A stretch of DNA of 64,000 nucleotides from Edaphobacter dinghuensis (GCF_014640335.1 NZ_BMGT01000003.1:541149-605148), one strand, 5' to 3'. Counted from the first letter of the stretch, positions 45,303 through 55,655 are shown. A program made the numbers and translations. Notes: a model not told the origin generated them from the sequence alone.

Positions 45303-47471
45303 ATGAGCATAATTCGTCCGCGCAGGAACAAATTCTTAACGTTGAGGATGTGTCTTCTGACTGCTAGCACTATTGCATTGAGTTCCGCCGTCGCGCCTGC
45401 CTTTGCTGCAGGCGCGGAGTTTGGACCGTCGAACCCGTTTTATGCGGCGAGCACGCTGCCATTTCAGGCGCCGCCCTTCGACAAGATTAAGGACAGCGAC
45501 TACCAGCCCGCAATCGAGGCTGGCATGGCGCAGCAACTCGTCGAGATGAAGGTCATTGCCGATAATCCCGCCGCGCCGACGTTCGAGAACACGCTGGTGG
45601 CGATGGAAAAGTCAGGCCAGTTGTTTGATCGCGTGATGATGGTCTTCAACGGTGTCACTGGCGCGAACATGGACCCCGAGTTGCAGAAGGTACAGGACAT
45701 CGAAGCGCCGAAGCTGGCTGCGCACGACGATGCCATCTATCTGGACTCGAAGCTCTTTCATCGCGTCGAGACGATCTATAAGGAGCGTGAATCGCTCAAG
45801 CTCGATCCTGAGTCGTTGAAGCTGGTGGACTTTTACTACAAGAAGTTTGTGCACTCCGGCGCGAACCTCTCCGATGACGACAAGGCAAAGCTCAAAAAGC
45901 TGAACGAAGAAGAGTCGACGCTCTCGAATGCCTTTATCACCAAGCTGCTGGCGGCTACTAAGGATGCAGCTTATGTGACGACGGACAAGGCTGCGCTGGC
46001 GGGGATGAGTGATGCGCAGATTGCGGGAGTGGCCGAAGCTGCGAAGGAGCGCAAGAAGGAAGGCTGGGTGCTTCCGCTGCAGAACACGACGCAGCAACCG
46101 GACATGGTCTCGTTGAGCAATCGCGATACACGTAAGGCGCTGTTCGAGGACTCGTGGACACGCGCCGAACGGGGCAACGCAGACGACACGCGCGCAACCA
46201 TCGCCCGATTAGCACAGGTGCGTGCCGAGAAGGCGAAGCTGCTGGGTTACCCCAACTTTGCAGCGTGGACTCTGGAAAACCAGATGGCCAAAACGCCCGA
46301 GGCAGCGCTGAAGTTTATGGATGACCTTGTTCCAGCGGCATCGGCGAAGGCTGCGGCTGAAGCGAAGGATATTCAGGCGGTCATCGACGCGCAGAAGGGC
46401 GGCTTTACGCTGGAGCCGTGGGACTGGGAGTTCTATTCGGAGCAGGTGCGCAAGGCCAAATATGATCTCGATGAAGCGCAGGTCAAGCCGTACTTCGAGC
46501 TGAACAATGTGCTGCAGAATGGCGTGTTCTATGCCGCGAATCAGCTCTATGGTCTGACGTTCAAGGAGCGCAAGGACATTCCGGTCTACAACCCGGACGT
46601 GCGCGTCTTCGAGGTCTTCGATGCGAACGGAAAACCGCTGGCGTTGTTCTACTGCGACTACTTCAAGCGCGACAACAAGAACGGCGGCGCGTGGATGGAT
46701 GTCTTCATGGGGCAGTCGAAGCTGCTGGGCACGCTGCCGGTGGTCTATAACGTCGCCAACTTCTCCAAGCCCGCACCGGGCGAGCCTGCGCTGCTCAGCT
46801 TTACCGATGTGACGACGATGTTCCACGAGTTCGGCCACGCACTGCATGGGATGTTTGCCGATACCGAGTATCCGAGCCTCTCGGGAACCTCGGTGGCACG
46901 TGACTTCGTGGAGTTCCCCTCGCAGTTCAATGAGCACTGGGCAAGCTATCCGTCGGTCTTCAAGCACTATGCCAAAAACTACAAGACGGGCGAGCCCATG
47001 CCGGACGAACTGGCTGCAAAGATCAAGAAGGCAGCGACGTTCAATCAGGGATATCAGTTGACGGAACTGCTGGCCGCGGCCGAACTCGACATGCAATGGC
47101 ACACGCTGCCTGCCGATGCTCCTTTACAGGATCCCGATGTATTTGAAAAAGAGGCGCTCAAGAAAACTCATCTCGACATCAGCTATGTGCCTCCGCGTTA
47201 TCGCTCCAGCTACTTCATGCATATCTGGGGCAACGGTTATGCGGCTGGCTACTATGCGTATCTTTGGACCGAGATGCTGGACGATGATGCGTACCAGTGG
47301 TTCGAGGATAACGGCGGCCTGACCCGTGCCAACGGCGACCGCTTCCGCCGCATGATTCTTTCGCGCGGTAATACTGAGGATCTTGCAAAGATGTATGCAA
47401 CGTGGCTGGGCAAGCAGCCGAATGTCGAGCCGATGTTGAAAGATCGAGGGCTGGAGCCTTCGGGCAAATAA
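45303..47471 (+). CDS. M3-family zinc metallopeptidase (peptidyl-dipeptidase Dcp/oligopeptidase A type), exported
   Basis: A 722-residue protein with an N-terminal signal sequence (about residues 1-35, hydrophobic stretch ending PAFAAGA), so it is likely periplasmic. The long helical N-terminal half (DKIKDSDYQPAIEAGMAQQL) and the catalytic motif TMFHEFGHALHGMF, with intact HExxH and a downstream glutamate near the VEFPSQFNEHW segment, define family M3. The Dcp branch releases C-terminal dipeptides; most cytoplasmic relatives lack a signal peptide. It is transcribed in the same direction as the upstream GH9 gene, 64 bases away. Confidence 0.93.
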   Translation: MSIIRPRRNKFLTLRMCLLTASTIALSSAVAPAFAAGAEFGPSNPFYAASTLPFQAPPFDKIKDSDYQPAIEAGMAQQLVEMKVIADNPAAPTFENTLVAMEKSGQLFDRVMMVFNGVTGANMDPELQKVQDIEAPKLAAHDDAIYLDSKLFHRVETIYKERESLKLDPESLKLVDFYYKKFVHSGANLSDDDKAKLKKLNEEESTLSNAFITKLLAATKDAAYVTTDKAALAGMSDAQIAGVAEAAKERKKEGWVLPLQNTTQQPDMVSLSNRDTRKALFEDSWTRAERGNADDTRATIARLAQVRAEKAKLLGYPNFAAWTLENQMAKTPEAALKFMDDLVPAASAKAAAEAKDIQAVIDAQKGGFTLEPWDWEFYSEQVRKAKYDLDEAQVKPYFELNNVLQNGVFYAANQLYGLTFKERKDIPVYNPDVRVFEVFDANGKPLALFYCDYFKRDNKNGGAWMDVFMGQSKLLGTLPVVYNVANFSKPAPGEPALLSFTDVTTMFHEFGHALHGMFADTEYPSLSGTSVARDFVEFPSQFNEHWASYPSVFKHYAKNYKTGEPMPDELAAKIKKAATFNQGYQLTELLAAAELDMQWHTLPADAPLQDPDVFEKEALKKTHLDISYVPPRYRSSYFMHIWGNGYAAGYYAYLWTEMLDDDAYQWFEDNGGLTRANGDRFRRMILSRGNTEDLAKMYATWLGKQPNVEPMLKDRGLEPSGK

Positions 47472-47493
47472 CGCTGGAGAGATGCGAAAACTG

Positions 47494-47691
47494 TCAGCCT
47501 TTTTTATTCTGCTGGGCTGACAGCTTCTCCATGACTTTGCGGTAGCGCTCCGGCGGGGCAGGGAGCTGCGAGTCGCGCAGCGCGGCACGATAACCGCCCA
47601 TGTAGATGGAGTACATGACGGCCAGCGCGCAGCCGACTCCGAAGGCGAAGCCCAGAAAAAAACCGATTGAGGCTGTCCAGGAAAAGGGCAT
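47494..47691 (-). CDS. small single-span membrane protein (65 aa)
   Basis: I do not recognise a family. The product has one strong membrane helix (about residues 5-29, [21 protein letters not shown]), a tyrosine-rich hinge and a charged C-terminus ending AQQNKKG. ATG 47691 is taken as the start because it directly precedes the helix; upstream in-frame starts (47724, 47796) would overlap the promoter of the divergent acs gene. No good ribosome site is seen. Confidence 0.55.
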   Translation of the reverse strand: MPFSWTASIGFFLGFAFGVGCALAVMYSIYMGGYRAALRDSQLPAPPERYRKVMEKLSAQQNKKG

Positions 47692-47775
47692 GATTTGAAG
47701 TCTATCGCGTATCGGTTTGCCCATGGTGCGATGGATGCTATACCTTTTTTCGATAGGGAATATGGAGGTTTTTGC

Positions 47776-49737
47776 GTGGCATCGTCTGCTGAACATACGA
47801 ATCTGGATTCGAGCTTAAGAGAAAACCGGGTATTTGCGCCGCCTGCGGAGTTTGCGGCCAAGGCCCATGTAAAGAGTCTGGAGCAGTATGAAGCGATGTA
47901 TCGTCGCAGTGTCGAGCAGCCGGAGAAGTTTTGGGCAGAGGCCGCGTCGGAGCTGGAGTGGTTTGCTCCGTGGAACAAGGTTCTCGACGGCGAAGGCAAA
48001 GATACGAAGTGGTTTGTCGGCGGCAAGCTGAATCTTTCGCACAACTGCGTCGACCGTCACGCAAAGGGCGCGCGCAAGGACAAGATTGCTCTCCTGTGGG
48101 AGAGCGAGCCCGGCGAAGTGCGGCGGCTGACTTACGGCGATCTGCACGAGCAGGTGCAGCGGTTTGCGAATGTATTGAAGGGGCTGGGCGTCAAGCGCGG
48201 CGATCGCGTCGCCATCTACATGGGCATGTGTCCCGAGCTTGCGATTGCGCTGCTCGGTTGCGCGCGCATCGGCGCAATTCATTCGGTGATCTTCGGTGGC
48301 TTCGCTGCCCACGCAATTGTGGATCGTGTCAATGACTCTGAGTGCGTTGCCGTTATAACCCAGGACACGAGCTATCGGCGTGGCGGCGAAGTGAAGTTGA
48401 AGGCGATTGTCGATGAGGCGCTGGAGAAGTGTCCTTCCGTTAAGAACGTCGTGGTGTATCGACGCTCGGGCTCCGAGATCAGGATGAAGGAAGGCCGCGA
48501 CATCTGGTGGGATGAGGCAATGTTGCAGGCAGAGAAAGAATGCGCGCCGGAGTGGATGGACGCGGAAGACCCCCTCTATCTGCTGTACACGTCGGGCACG
48601 ACGGGCAAGCCCAAGGGGCTGGTGCATACGACCGGCGGCTACTCCGTGCAGACATACCTGACCAGCAAGTATGTCTTCGACCTGCGTGAGGAAGATGTCT
48701 ACTGGTGCACGGCGGACATTGGCTGGGTGACCGGGCACAGCTATGTCGTCTATGGGCCGCTGCAGTGCGGCGCGACGGTGATGATGTACGAGGGCGCCCC
48801 GAACTGGCCGGAGTGCGACCGTTTCTGGAAGATTATCGACGATCATAAGGTGACCGTCTTTTACACGGCACCGACGGCGATCCGCGCATTTACAAAGTGG
48901 GGTAACGAGTGGGTTCATAAGCACTCGCTCGCTTCGCTGCGACTGCTGGGAACGGTGGGCGAGCCGATCAATCCTGAGTCGTGGATGTGGTATCACCGCG
49001 AGATCGGCAAGGAGCGCTGCCCCATTGTGGATACATGGTGGCAGACCGAGACCGGCGCCATCATGATCGCGCCGATTCCGGGAGCCGTGCCAGCGAAACC
49101 GGGTTCGGCGACTCGGCCATTCTTCGGAATTGTTCCTGAAGTAGTTACAAGATCAGGCGAGCCAGTTCCCGACGGACAGGGCGGCCTGTTGGTAATCCGC
49201 AAGCCCTGGCCTTCGATGGCACGCACGATCTATGGCGATCCGAAGCGGTATGAAGAGGCCTACTGGAGCGAGATTCCGGGCAGTTACTTCACCGGCGACG
49301 GCGCACGGCGCGATACGGATGGCTACTTCTGGTTGATGGGGCGCGTCGATGACGTGATCAACGTCAGCGGCCACAGGCTGGGAACGATGGAGGTCGAGTC
49401 GGCGCTCGTAGCCCATGCAAAGGTGGCTGAAGCTGCTGTCGTAGGCCGTCCCGATGAGATGAAGGGACAGGCAATCGCTGCGTTCGTCACGCTTGAGTCC
49501 GGCTACGTAGCCAGCGAGGAGCTGCGACAGGAGCTGCGGCAGTGGGTTGCCAAGGAGATTGGTGCGCTGGCGCGGCCTGACGATCTGCGGTTCACCGACG
49601 CTCTGCCGAAGACGCGCAGCGGCAAGATCATGCGGCGACTGCTGCGAGAGTTGGCTGCAACTGGTGAGGTAAAGGGCGATACGACGACGCTCGAAGACTT
49701 TGCTGTGATTGCGAAGCTGCGCGAAGGGGAGGAGTGA
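47776..49737 (+). CDS. acs: acetyl-CoA synthetase
   Basis: A 653-residue AMP-forming ligase activating acetate to acetyl-CoA through acetyl-adenylate. The N-terminus [21 protein letters not shown], the P-loop-like [21 protein letters not shown], the acetate-pocket [10 protein letters not shown], and the hinge and C-terminal region [17 protein letters not shown] are present, as is the acetylatable lysine in [10 protein letters not shown]. The frame extends to 47695, but GTG at 47776 has GGAGG seven bases upstream and gives the usual length. Confidence 0.95.
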   Translation: MASSAEHTNLDSSLRENRVFAPPAEFAAKAHVKSLEQYEAMYRRSVEQPEKFWAEAASELEWFAPWNKVLDGEGKDTKWFVGGKLNLSHNCVDRHAKGARKDKIALLWESEPGEVRRLTYGDLHEQVQRFANVLKGLGVKRGDRVAIYMGMCPELAIALLGCARIGAIHSVIFGGFAAHAIVDRVNDSECVAVITQDTSYRRGGEVKLKAIVDEALEKCPSVKNVVVYRRSGSEIRMKEGRDIWWDEAMLQAEKECAPEWMDAEDPLYLLYTSGTTGKPKGLVHTTGGYSVQTYLTSKYVFDLREEDVYWCTADIGWVTGHSYVVYGPLQCGATVMMYEGAPNWPECDRFWKIIDDHKVTVFYTAPTAIRAFTKWGNEWVHKHSLASLRLLGTVGEPINPESWMWYHREIGKERCPIVDTWWQTETGAIMIAPIPGAVPAKPGSATRPFFGIVPEVVTRSGEPVPDGQGGLLVIRKPWPSMARTIYGDPKRYEEAYWSEIPGSYFTGDGARRDTDGYFWLMGRVDDVINVSGHRLGTMEVESALVAHAKVAEAAVVGRPDEMKGQAIAAFVTLESGYVASEELRQELRQWVAKEIGALARPDDLRFTDALPKTRSGKIMRRLLRELAATGEVKGDTTTLEDFAVIAKLREGEE

Positions 49738-49769
49738 GAGAGCTCTCTCCGTGTTGCCTAAGAAAAGTC

Positions 49770-52166
49770 TTAGAGAAGATTATTCGCCGGGCGTGTAGGC
49801 AGCGTGAAGTGAAAGGTAGTGCCTCGGATCGGATTGCTGGTGGCCCAGATACGGCCTCCATGCTGGGTTACGATGCTGCGACAGATCGCCAGTCCGAGGC
49901 CGGTGCCGCCGAGCGCACGCGAGTCGGACGCATCCACCTGGTGGAAGCGCTCAAAGATCGTCTCCAGTTTGTCGGCAGGAACGCCGCGCCCCTGATCGCT
50001 GACTTCGATGATGGCTTCGTTCTCGTCGAGATTGCGAGCGCTCAGGTGAATTGCGCCGCCCGGAAATGAAAATTTAATGGCGTTCGAGATAAGGTTATTG
50101 AAGGTCTGAAGGATGCGGTCCGGATCCGCCCAGACATTCACACCGCTTGCATCGAACGTGATCAGGATCTCGGGCTTTGAAATCTCCGCCTGTTGGATAC
50201 CGGCAGCGCGCCGCATCAGGTCCTCGACATCACACATCACTCGCTGTAATGCATCTTTGCCGCTGCCGATGCGCTCGAGATCGAGGATGTCGTTGACCAG
50301 ACGGATAAGGCGGTCGGAGTTGTTGATGGCGATGTCGAGCATCTGCCGCGCCTTCCCGGGCCGTTCGGAGAGCACTTCGCTATGCAGCAGTCCGAGTGCT
50401 CCACGAATGGAGGTGAGTGGTGTTCGCAGCTCGTGCGAGACCGTGGACACGAACTCGTCTTTCATGCGGTTCAGCGCCTGTCGCTCGGTGGTGTCGGTGA
50501 AGGCGACGACGACGCCGATGGCCTTGACCTTGCCGTGGTCGAGCATCTGCGAATCGAGTTGGGGGCGAGCGACGTAGTCGACAGGGAAGCTGGTGCCGTC
50601 CTTGCGCCAGAAGACCTCGTCGGAGACGCGCACCGTATCGAAGAGGGAGAGACTTTTGCGGATGGGCGACTCTTCTTTGGGATAGGGCGTGCCGTCGGCG
50701 CGAGTGTGATGGATCAGCTCGTGCATCCTGCGGCCCAAGATCTCGTTTTGCCGGTAGCCCAGCATCTGGGCGGCAGCAGGATTGACGATGGTCACTCTGC
50801 CTTCGAGATCGAGGCCGTAGATGCCGTCTCCCACCGACTCCAGAATGGAGTCCGACTGGTTGGTGAGATTGCGGAGTCGGCCTTCGACCCTTATCTGTTC
50901 GGTGATGTCGACCCCGAAGCCGAGAACGTAGGGTGCGCGCCCCGGCGAAAGAATGAGTTTGTTGCGGTAGGCGACGACCCGGGTCTCGCCGTCAGTGTGG
51001 GCGAGATGAAGAAGCCCCTGTGCCTCACCTGTCTGTGCAATCAGGTCGAGATAGTCCTTGAGCAGAGGCTTACCCTCGGGAACGATGAACTCTTCGAGCG
51101 AATGGCCGATCATGGCAGCCACCGTTCGCCCAATGGTATCGGCGCCGTGGGAGTTGACTGAGAGAAGAACGCCGCGCAGGTCGTGAGTACAGACCATACC
51201 AAGCGAGCCTTCGACGAGCAGGCGATAGCGGGATTCGCTCTCGCGCAGCGTGGCCTCGGCGACTCGCTGTGTGGTGACATCAATACCGGTGGCAATGATG
51301 AAGGTGATCTGTCCCTGGGCATCGCGCAGCGCGGTGGCCGTCCAGGCAATGCGGCGCAGACTGCCGTCGCGATGCAGCCACTGGTTTTCGTAGGCGGCGG
51401 GAAGCTCGCCCGAGCGTAGCCGCTCGAAGTTTTCAATCGCCTCGGGAATCTCCTGCCGCGGAATGAGCTTGTCCCAGGGATAGCGCCCGACCAGCGTGGT
51501 GAAGTCATAGCCGGAGGCGGTCTCGCAGGCGCGGTTGAAGCGGACGATGCGGCCCGCGGGATCGAAGACCGCGACCAGCGCACCTACCGTATCGAGTACT
51601 GCCGAGACGAAGTTACGCTCAACCGTCAGCGCCGATTCGACGCGTTGGCGGTAGCGTGCGGCACGATCAATCTGGCGAATCCTGCTGCTAAGCTCGAGTC
51701 GGGTGATGACCTGCCGCCCGAGGATGCTCAGGGCCGAGGCCTGCTCCGGCGAGAGTGCGCGGACAGGGGAGTCGAGAATAAACAGCGCTCCGATATTGAC
51801 GCCGCCGGGCGTAATCAGGGGAACCCCTGCATAGAAGCAATAGTGTCGGCCTTCGAGCAGGATGCCTTCAGGGGTATAGTTGGGGTCGAGTCGCGCGTCT
51901 CGGATCTCGTAGAGAGTGTCACCTAAAATGGTCGTCTCGCAGGGCAGACTGCCCAGGGCGACATCCAGTGCGTTTATCCCGAAACGAGACTTCAGCCAGA
52001 TGCGTTCGCTGCCGATGAGTGAGATTGCCGCCACCGGTGCGTCGCACACCTGGGCCGCCAGCCCGGTGATGTCATCGAGGATGGGATCCGGCGCAGAGTT
52101 AAGGGCCTCATATTGATTGAGAGCCTCGATGCGCAGGACTTCGTCTTTGACATGGAGAGCATTCAT
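49770..52166 (-). CDS. cytoplasmic hybrid-input sensor histidine kinase (GAF, three PAS, HisKA, HATPase)
   Basis: A 798-residue soluble kinase without membrane helices. Domains in order: GAF (about residues 20-165, IWLKSRFGINALDVALGSLPCETTI region), three PAS/PAC units (about 185-300, 310-430, 435-565, with repeated signatures such as RIVRFNRACETASGYDF and VTIVNPAAAQMLGYRQNEILG), the phosphoacceptor helix FVSTVSHELRTPLTSIRGAL, and an HATPase domain (NLISNAIKFS, DQGRGV, GGTGLGLAICRSIV). No receiver or regulator gene is adjacent. The many PAS domains suggest redox or small-molecule sensing. Confidence 0.9.
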   Translation of the reverse strand: MNALHVKDEVLRIEALNQYEALNSAPDPILDDITGLAAQVCDAPVAAISLIGSERIWLKSRFGINALDVALGSLPCETTILGDTLYEIRDARLDPNYTPEGILLEGRHYCFYAGVPLITPGGVNIGALFILDSPVRALSPEQASALSILGRQVITRLELSSRIRQIDRAARYRQRVESALTVERNFVSAVLDTVGALVAVFDPAGRIVRFNRACETASGYDFTTLVGRYPWDKLIPRQEIPEAIENFERLRSGELPAAYENQWLHRDGSLRRIAWTATALRDAQGQITFIIATGIDVTTQRVAEATLRESESRYRLLVEGSLGMVCTHDLRGVLLSVNSHGADTIGRTVAAMIGHSLEEFIVPEGKPLLKDYLDLIAQTGEAQGLLHLAHTDGETRVVAYRNKLILSPGRAPYVLGFGVDITEQIRVEGRLRNLTNQSDSILESVGDGIYGLDLEGRVTIVNPAAAQMLGYRQNEILGRRMHELIHHTRADGTPYPKEESPIRKSLSLFDTVRVSDEVFWRKDGTSFPVDYVARPQLDSQMLDHGKVKAIGVVVAFTDTTERQALNRMKDEFVSTVSHELRTPLTSIRGALGLLHSEVLSERPGKARQMLDIAINNSDRLIRLVNDILDLERIGSGKDALQRVMCDVEDLMRRAAGIQQAEISKPEILITFDASGVNVWADPDRILQTFNNLISNAIKFSFPGGAIHLSARNLDENEAIIEVSDQGRGVPADKLETIFERFHQVDASDSRALGGTGLGLAICRSIVTQHGGRIWATSNPIRGTTFHFTLPTRPANNLL

Positions 52167-52200
52167 CTAGCCTCTCGATGGTAGGGGATGCCATAAGTGC

Positions 52201-52222
52201 TGACACTGCTACTTTTGGGGTA
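52201..52222. promoter_or_regulatory. 22-bp motif, copy 2, upstream of the PAS histidine kinase
   Basis: TGACACTG-C-TACTTTTG-G-GGTA matches 37391-37412 at 20 of 22 positions. It lies 35 bases before the kinase start, on the strand opposite to transcription, and its centre is partly palindromic. Confidence 0.4.
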
Positions 52223-52232
52223 GCAATGCAAG

Positions 52233-52808
52233 CTACGGTTTCGGTAATGTGCAGCACTCGCCTGCTGCGGGAGGCTCATCGGCACTCGCGTCCAGGGCCA
52301 CCTTCCAGCTTCCATCCGCCACCTTTTTCCACATGGTGATGTATCGTCCGGAGATGACAACGGGCTGGCCATTTTTGTCCTTGGAGTGGCCCTCGTAGTG
52401 TCCCCAGGTGAAGCCCATGTCGTTCGACGGACCCATCTGTGCGCCCTGCGGTTGCCAGGTGAGTTGATAGGTCTTGGGGTCCCATTGCGCTTGTGCTGCA
52501 ATGGCGGCGCGACCCATCACAGCGGGTCGGCCATTGTTGAGCGTGACTGCATCATCGGCGAACCAACTGGCGAACGCCTTACCGCCGCCCTCTGCGACCG
52601 CCTTCTGAAACTTGCCGTCAAGCTCCAACAAGAGTAAGACACCGGGGGAGAGTGTGGGCTGCACGAGCGGGCTGATGATAGTGGCCGATGGCTTGGACAA
52701 TGGATCGAAGCCTGGAGTCGCAGCATCGGGGCCAGTCTGGGCTTTAAGAGGAAGTGCGACAGCTGCACACAGAACAAAAACAATTCCAGAGATCGATAGG
52801 CGCTGCAT
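52233..52808 (-). CDS. exported DUF4440/SnoaL-like (NTF2-fold) protein
   Basis: A 191-residue protein with a signal peptide (about residues 1-23, ending LPLKAQ). The mature part has the NTF2-like pattern: helix LLELDGKFQKAVAEGGGKAFASWFADDAVTLNNG, the conserved GRAAIAA segment, then strands with MGFTWGHYEG, GRYITMWKKVADGSWKVALDA. Families of this fold bind small hydrophobic ligands or act as isomerases; here no active site can be assigned. ATG 52808 is chosen at the signal peptide; no strong ribosome site is visible. The C-terminal tail contains two adjacent cysteines. Confidence 0.75.
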   Translation of the reverse strand: MQRLSISGIVFVLCAAVALPLKAQTGPDAATPGFDPLSKPSATIISPLVQPTLSPGVLLLLELDGKFQKAVAEGGGKAFASWFADDAVTLNNGRPAVMGRAAIAAQAQWDPKTYQLTWQPQGAQMGPSNDMGFTWGHYEGHSKDKNGQPVVISGRYITMWKKVADGSWKVALDASADEPPAAGECCTLPKP

Positions 52809-53015
52809 AGAAATTATGCTACCAGCCGATGAAGAAGTCGGCGGATGATTGCGGACAGGTAAATGTCGAACTGCCAAGGATTAAGGTTGGCAGCAGATAT
52901 TCTCATCTTGGGCAGAGCTTATAGAAGTACAAAGGCAGGCCGGACTTCAGCGCTGCCCTTGTATCTTTGACTTGGCATTCACGGCTTTGAGTGCGCGAAC
53001 AAGAGGCTTACCGGA

Positions 53016-53366
53016 TTACATGGCCGGCGGGTGGTGAGGATCGATGTGGCTGGTATCCCCGTCATGGGCAGACTTCTGGCCCTTGTTTCCGGAAGGGTTG
53101 ACCGAGTCACGCAACTCTTTCGACGGCTTGAAGAAAGGGACGCGCTTTGCCGGAACCTCGACCTTCTCGCCGGTCTTCGGATTGCGTCCGGTACGGGCGT
53201 TGCGTTGGCGGGTGCGAAAGCTACCGAAGCCACGAATCTCGATCTTATCGCCGGATTTGAGTGCGCCGATGACGGCCTCGAAGAGGGTATCGACGATGAC
53301 CTCTCCATCGCGGCGGGTGAGGTCGCCAAGGGCGGTCACTTTGTCTACGAGGTCTGCTTTGGTCAT
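53016..53366 (-). CDS. HU-family DNA-binding protein with polar C-terminal extension
   Basis: A 116-residue nucleoid protein. Residues 1-90 are a normal HU: MTKADLVDKVTAL, VIVDTLFEAVIGALKSGDKIEIRGFGSF, the arm RTRQRNARTGRNPKTGEKVEVPAK and FFKPSKELRDSVN. HU bends DNA as a dimer. About 25 further residues (GNKGQKSAHDGDTSHIDPHHPPAM) form a histidine- and aspartate-rich tail that the classic 90-residue HU lacks. ATG 53366 has AAGGAA seven bases upstream; the frame extends to 53423. Confidence 0.92.
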   Translation of the reverse strand: MTKADLVDKVTALGDLTRRDGEVIVDTLFEAVIGALKSGDKIEIRGFGSFRTRQRNARTGRNPKTGEKVEVPAKRVPFFKPSKELRDSVNPSGNKGQKSAHDGDTSHIDPHHPPAM

Positions 53367-53552
53367 GAGCGGGTTCCTTTCGTACTGGGAGGGCCTGAAG
53401 TTATGATGCGATATTTGATGCAAAATACTTCGTTCTCGTTGATTGTAGACGGGATGGAGGCGGTTCGCCGCCTAAAATGTACTGAAAAATCTTGAAGCAA
53501 TATGAAAAGACATGAGATGCCAAAACCGCCCCGTTGGTCACACGAAAGTAGA

Positions 53553-53582
53553 AAAAGACCCCAATTTTCTTTGGGGTCTTTT
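53553..53582. terminator. intrinsic terminator downstream of sppA
   Basis: AAAAGACCCCA (53553-53563) pairs with TGGGGTCTTTT (53572-53582) around an eight-base AT-rich loop. It lies 45 bases after the sppA stop in the direction of that gene. Confidence 0.85.
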
Positions 53583-53626
53583 GTAATCCGGCGTCAAGAC
53601 GTCTGCAAAGGTGGCAGGACGGTCTG

Positions 53627-54646
53627 TTACTTCCACATAAAGTAGAAGCCGGGGGAGTGGTTCAGTAGCTGCCCGGGATTGGTGAACAGGTCGTCGGCAT
53701 CTCCACTGAGCAGTGCCAGCAGGCCGCCTTTGTTCTTTGGCGGGCGCACGATGCTCGGCTCCCCGGAGATTCCCACGCTGCGCGCGGTGTCGATCAGGGC
53801 AGTGCGGAAGCCTCCTACCTTATCGATCAGGCCGAGCGGAAGCGCTTGTTCACCGGTCCAGACTTGGCCCGTAGCAAGCGGCTTGATCTTATCGTCCGTG
53901 GTGTGCCGTCCGGTGGCGACGTCGTGGATGAACTGTCCATACATATTGTCGACCAGCGACTGAAAGTAGGCCTGCTCCTTCGGTGTGGCGTCGCGGCTAG
54001 GGTCGCCTGCGTCCTTGAGTTCTCCGGCGTGGATGACGACGCTCTTCAACTTGGCCCAGTGCATCAGGTCGCCGTAGTTGGTCCACTCCATAATGACGCC
54101 GATGGAGCCGACGACCGAGGCATCATTGGCATAGATCTTGTCGCAGCCGCTGGCGATGTAATAGGCGCCTGACGCGCCCACCGACTCGACCGAGGCGATG
54201 ATCTTCTTGTGGTTCTCCTGCCGAACGCGAAGTACCTCGTGATAGATCTCCTGCGAGGCGGCCGCGCCCCCGCCGGGAGAGTTGATATGCAGGATGATTG
54301 CCTTAACTGAGGAGTCTTCACCGAACTTGCGGAGCTGGGTGTTGATATCGTCCGGCGACAGGATGACGCCATTAATGTCGATGACGGCGATGTGGCTTCC
54401 GCCTCCCAGGTCGAGTCCGGCTGTTCCCGTCGCCGAACGTACCGTCATCCACACCATAAAGGTAAACAGCAGAACGGCGGCAGCCACCGAACCCGCAATG
54501 ATGCCAATGTAGAACCACGGCGAGCGCCTCCGCGGAGCAACATATGGCATGGGATAGCCCTGATAGGGAGGGGAGTAGGGCTGCGGAGGAGCAGCAGTAT
54601 AGGAAGGTGGAGGAGGCGGTGGCGGTGGTACGAAATCTTCCGGCAT
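53627..54646 (-). CDS. sppA: signal peptide peptidase SppA (short form) with proline-rich N-terminus
   Basis: A 339-residue membrane serine protease of family S49 that degrades cleaved signal peptides. A cytoplasmic proline/tyrosine-rich stretch (EDFVPPPPPPPPSYTAAPPQ and on) precedes one membrane helix (about residues 46-68). The catalytic domain has ILHINSPGGGAAASQEIYHEV, the nucleophile region ASVESVGASGAYYIASGCDKIYAN and the catalytic lysine area of the short form. It lacks the N-terminal duplicated domain of the E. coli protein. The frame reaches 54988, but ATG 54646 starts the coherent protein; its upstream region lies between divergent genes. Confidence 0.88.
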   Translation of the reverse strand: MPEDFVPPPPPPPPSYTAAPPQPYSPPYQGYPMPYVAPRRRSPWFYIGIIAGSVAAAVLLFTFMVWMTVRSATGTAGLDLGGGSHIAVIDINGVILSPDDINTQLRKFGEDSSVKAIILHINSPGGGAAASQEIYHEVLRVRQENHKKIIASVESVGASGAYYIASGCDKIYANDASVVGSIGVIMEWTNYGDLMHWAKLKSVVIHAGELKDAGDPSRDATPKEQAYFQSLVDNMYGQFIHDVATGRHTTDDKIKPLATGQVWTGEQALPLGLIDKVGGFRTALIDTARSVGISGEPSIVRPPKNKGGLLALLSGDADDLFTNPGQLLNHSPGFYFMWK

Positions 54647-54842
54647 GGTGAGGAGTGTAGCAAAGACAACCCAACCGTAGCGTATGGGGCAAATTTTGCT
54701 CCCATAATTAGGGTTAGCTGCGTCTAAAAATATGTTTGTGCGTCTAAATATTGCAGTATGATGAACGACGGTAGTTTTGATTGTTACCGCTGATTCTTTG
54801 CATGTTCTAAATTCCCGGTTTGGTCGAAAGTTCGGTAGTCTG

Positions 54843-55655
54843 ATGTCGCATCCCCAGCTAAGTATTGTTATTCCGGCGTTTAACGAGGGAGCGCGCATCG
54901 AGGCGGCTCTCGAACGAGTGACTTCGTGTATCGCGGCGCGAGGGTGGGACGCTGAGATTCTGGTCGTCGATGACGGTTCGAAAGACAATACAGCGGCGAT
55001 TGTGCAGCTCTGGATGCAAGATAATCCACGCCTTCATCTGATTCAGAATCCCGGAAACAAGGGCAAGGGCTACTCTGTACGCAACGGTTTGCTGCAGGCC
55101 GCCGGCGAAATTGTGATGTTTACCGATGCCGATCTGTCCGCTCCCATGGAGGAGGCGGAACGCCTGATCGCTGCTCTGGCCGCCGGGGCCGATGTGGCGA
55201 TTGGTTCGCGCTGGATGGACAGGACGCGACAAACAATTCATCAGCCGCTTTATCGCCAGTTCTTCGGACGATGTTTCAACTGGGTCACGCGCGCTGTGAT
55301 GGGCCTTCCTTTTAAGGACACGCAGTGCGGCTTTAAAGCCTTCCGGCGTTCTGCCGCGCAGACGATCTTCCGCCTGCAGACCATTGAGCGCTGGGGCTTC
55401 GATCCTGAGATTCTTTTCATCGCCCGCAAGTTGAAGTATGTCGTTCGCGAGGTGCCCGTCACCTGGGGACACGACGAGCGTAGCCGTATGAGCTATCTGA
55501 AAGATGGCCTCAAGATGCTTGAGGATATGGCGAAGATTCGTGCCAATTCGCTGGCTGGACGATACGACGAGGCGATCGCTGCGATGAAGGACACCAGCAC
55601 GATGGTCACCGCTCCGGTAGAGCATGTCACCAAGGTGAGCGCCGAGGTCCGTTAG
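54843..55655 (+). CDS. family 2 glycosyltransferase (dolichyl-phosphate glucosyltransferase-like)
   Basis: A 270-residue GT-A enzyme: LSIVIPAFNEGARIEAAL at the start, ILVVDDGSKDNTAAIV, the metal-binding FTDADLSAPMEEAERL (DxD as DAD), and VAIGSRWMDR followed by RCFNWVTRAVMGLPFKDTQCGFKAFRR, which is typical of the polyprenyl-phosphate glucosyltransferase subgroup. No C-terminal membrane helices are present. It probably transfers a sugar to a lipid carrier for surface glycan synthesis. ATG 54843 is preferred over the extension back to 54777. Confidence 0.88.
   Translation: MSHPQLSIVIPAFNEGARIEAALERVTSCIAARGWDAEILVVDDGSKDNTAAIVQLWMQDNPRLHLIQNPGNKGKGYSVRNGLLQAAGEIVMFTDADLSAPMEEAERLIAALAAGADVAIGSRWMDRTRQTIHQPLYRQFFGRCFNWVTRAVMGLPFKDTQCGFKAFRRSAAQTIFRLQTIERWGFDPEILFIARKLKYVVREVPVTWGHDERSRMSYLKDGLKMLEDMAKIRANSLAGRYDEAIAAMKDTSTMVTAPVEHVTKVSAEVR

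Noticed and set aside
47815..48996. 393-codon open frame on the - strand
   Set aside because: It is the antisense shadow of the acetyl-CoA synthetase gene, whose motifs are complete.
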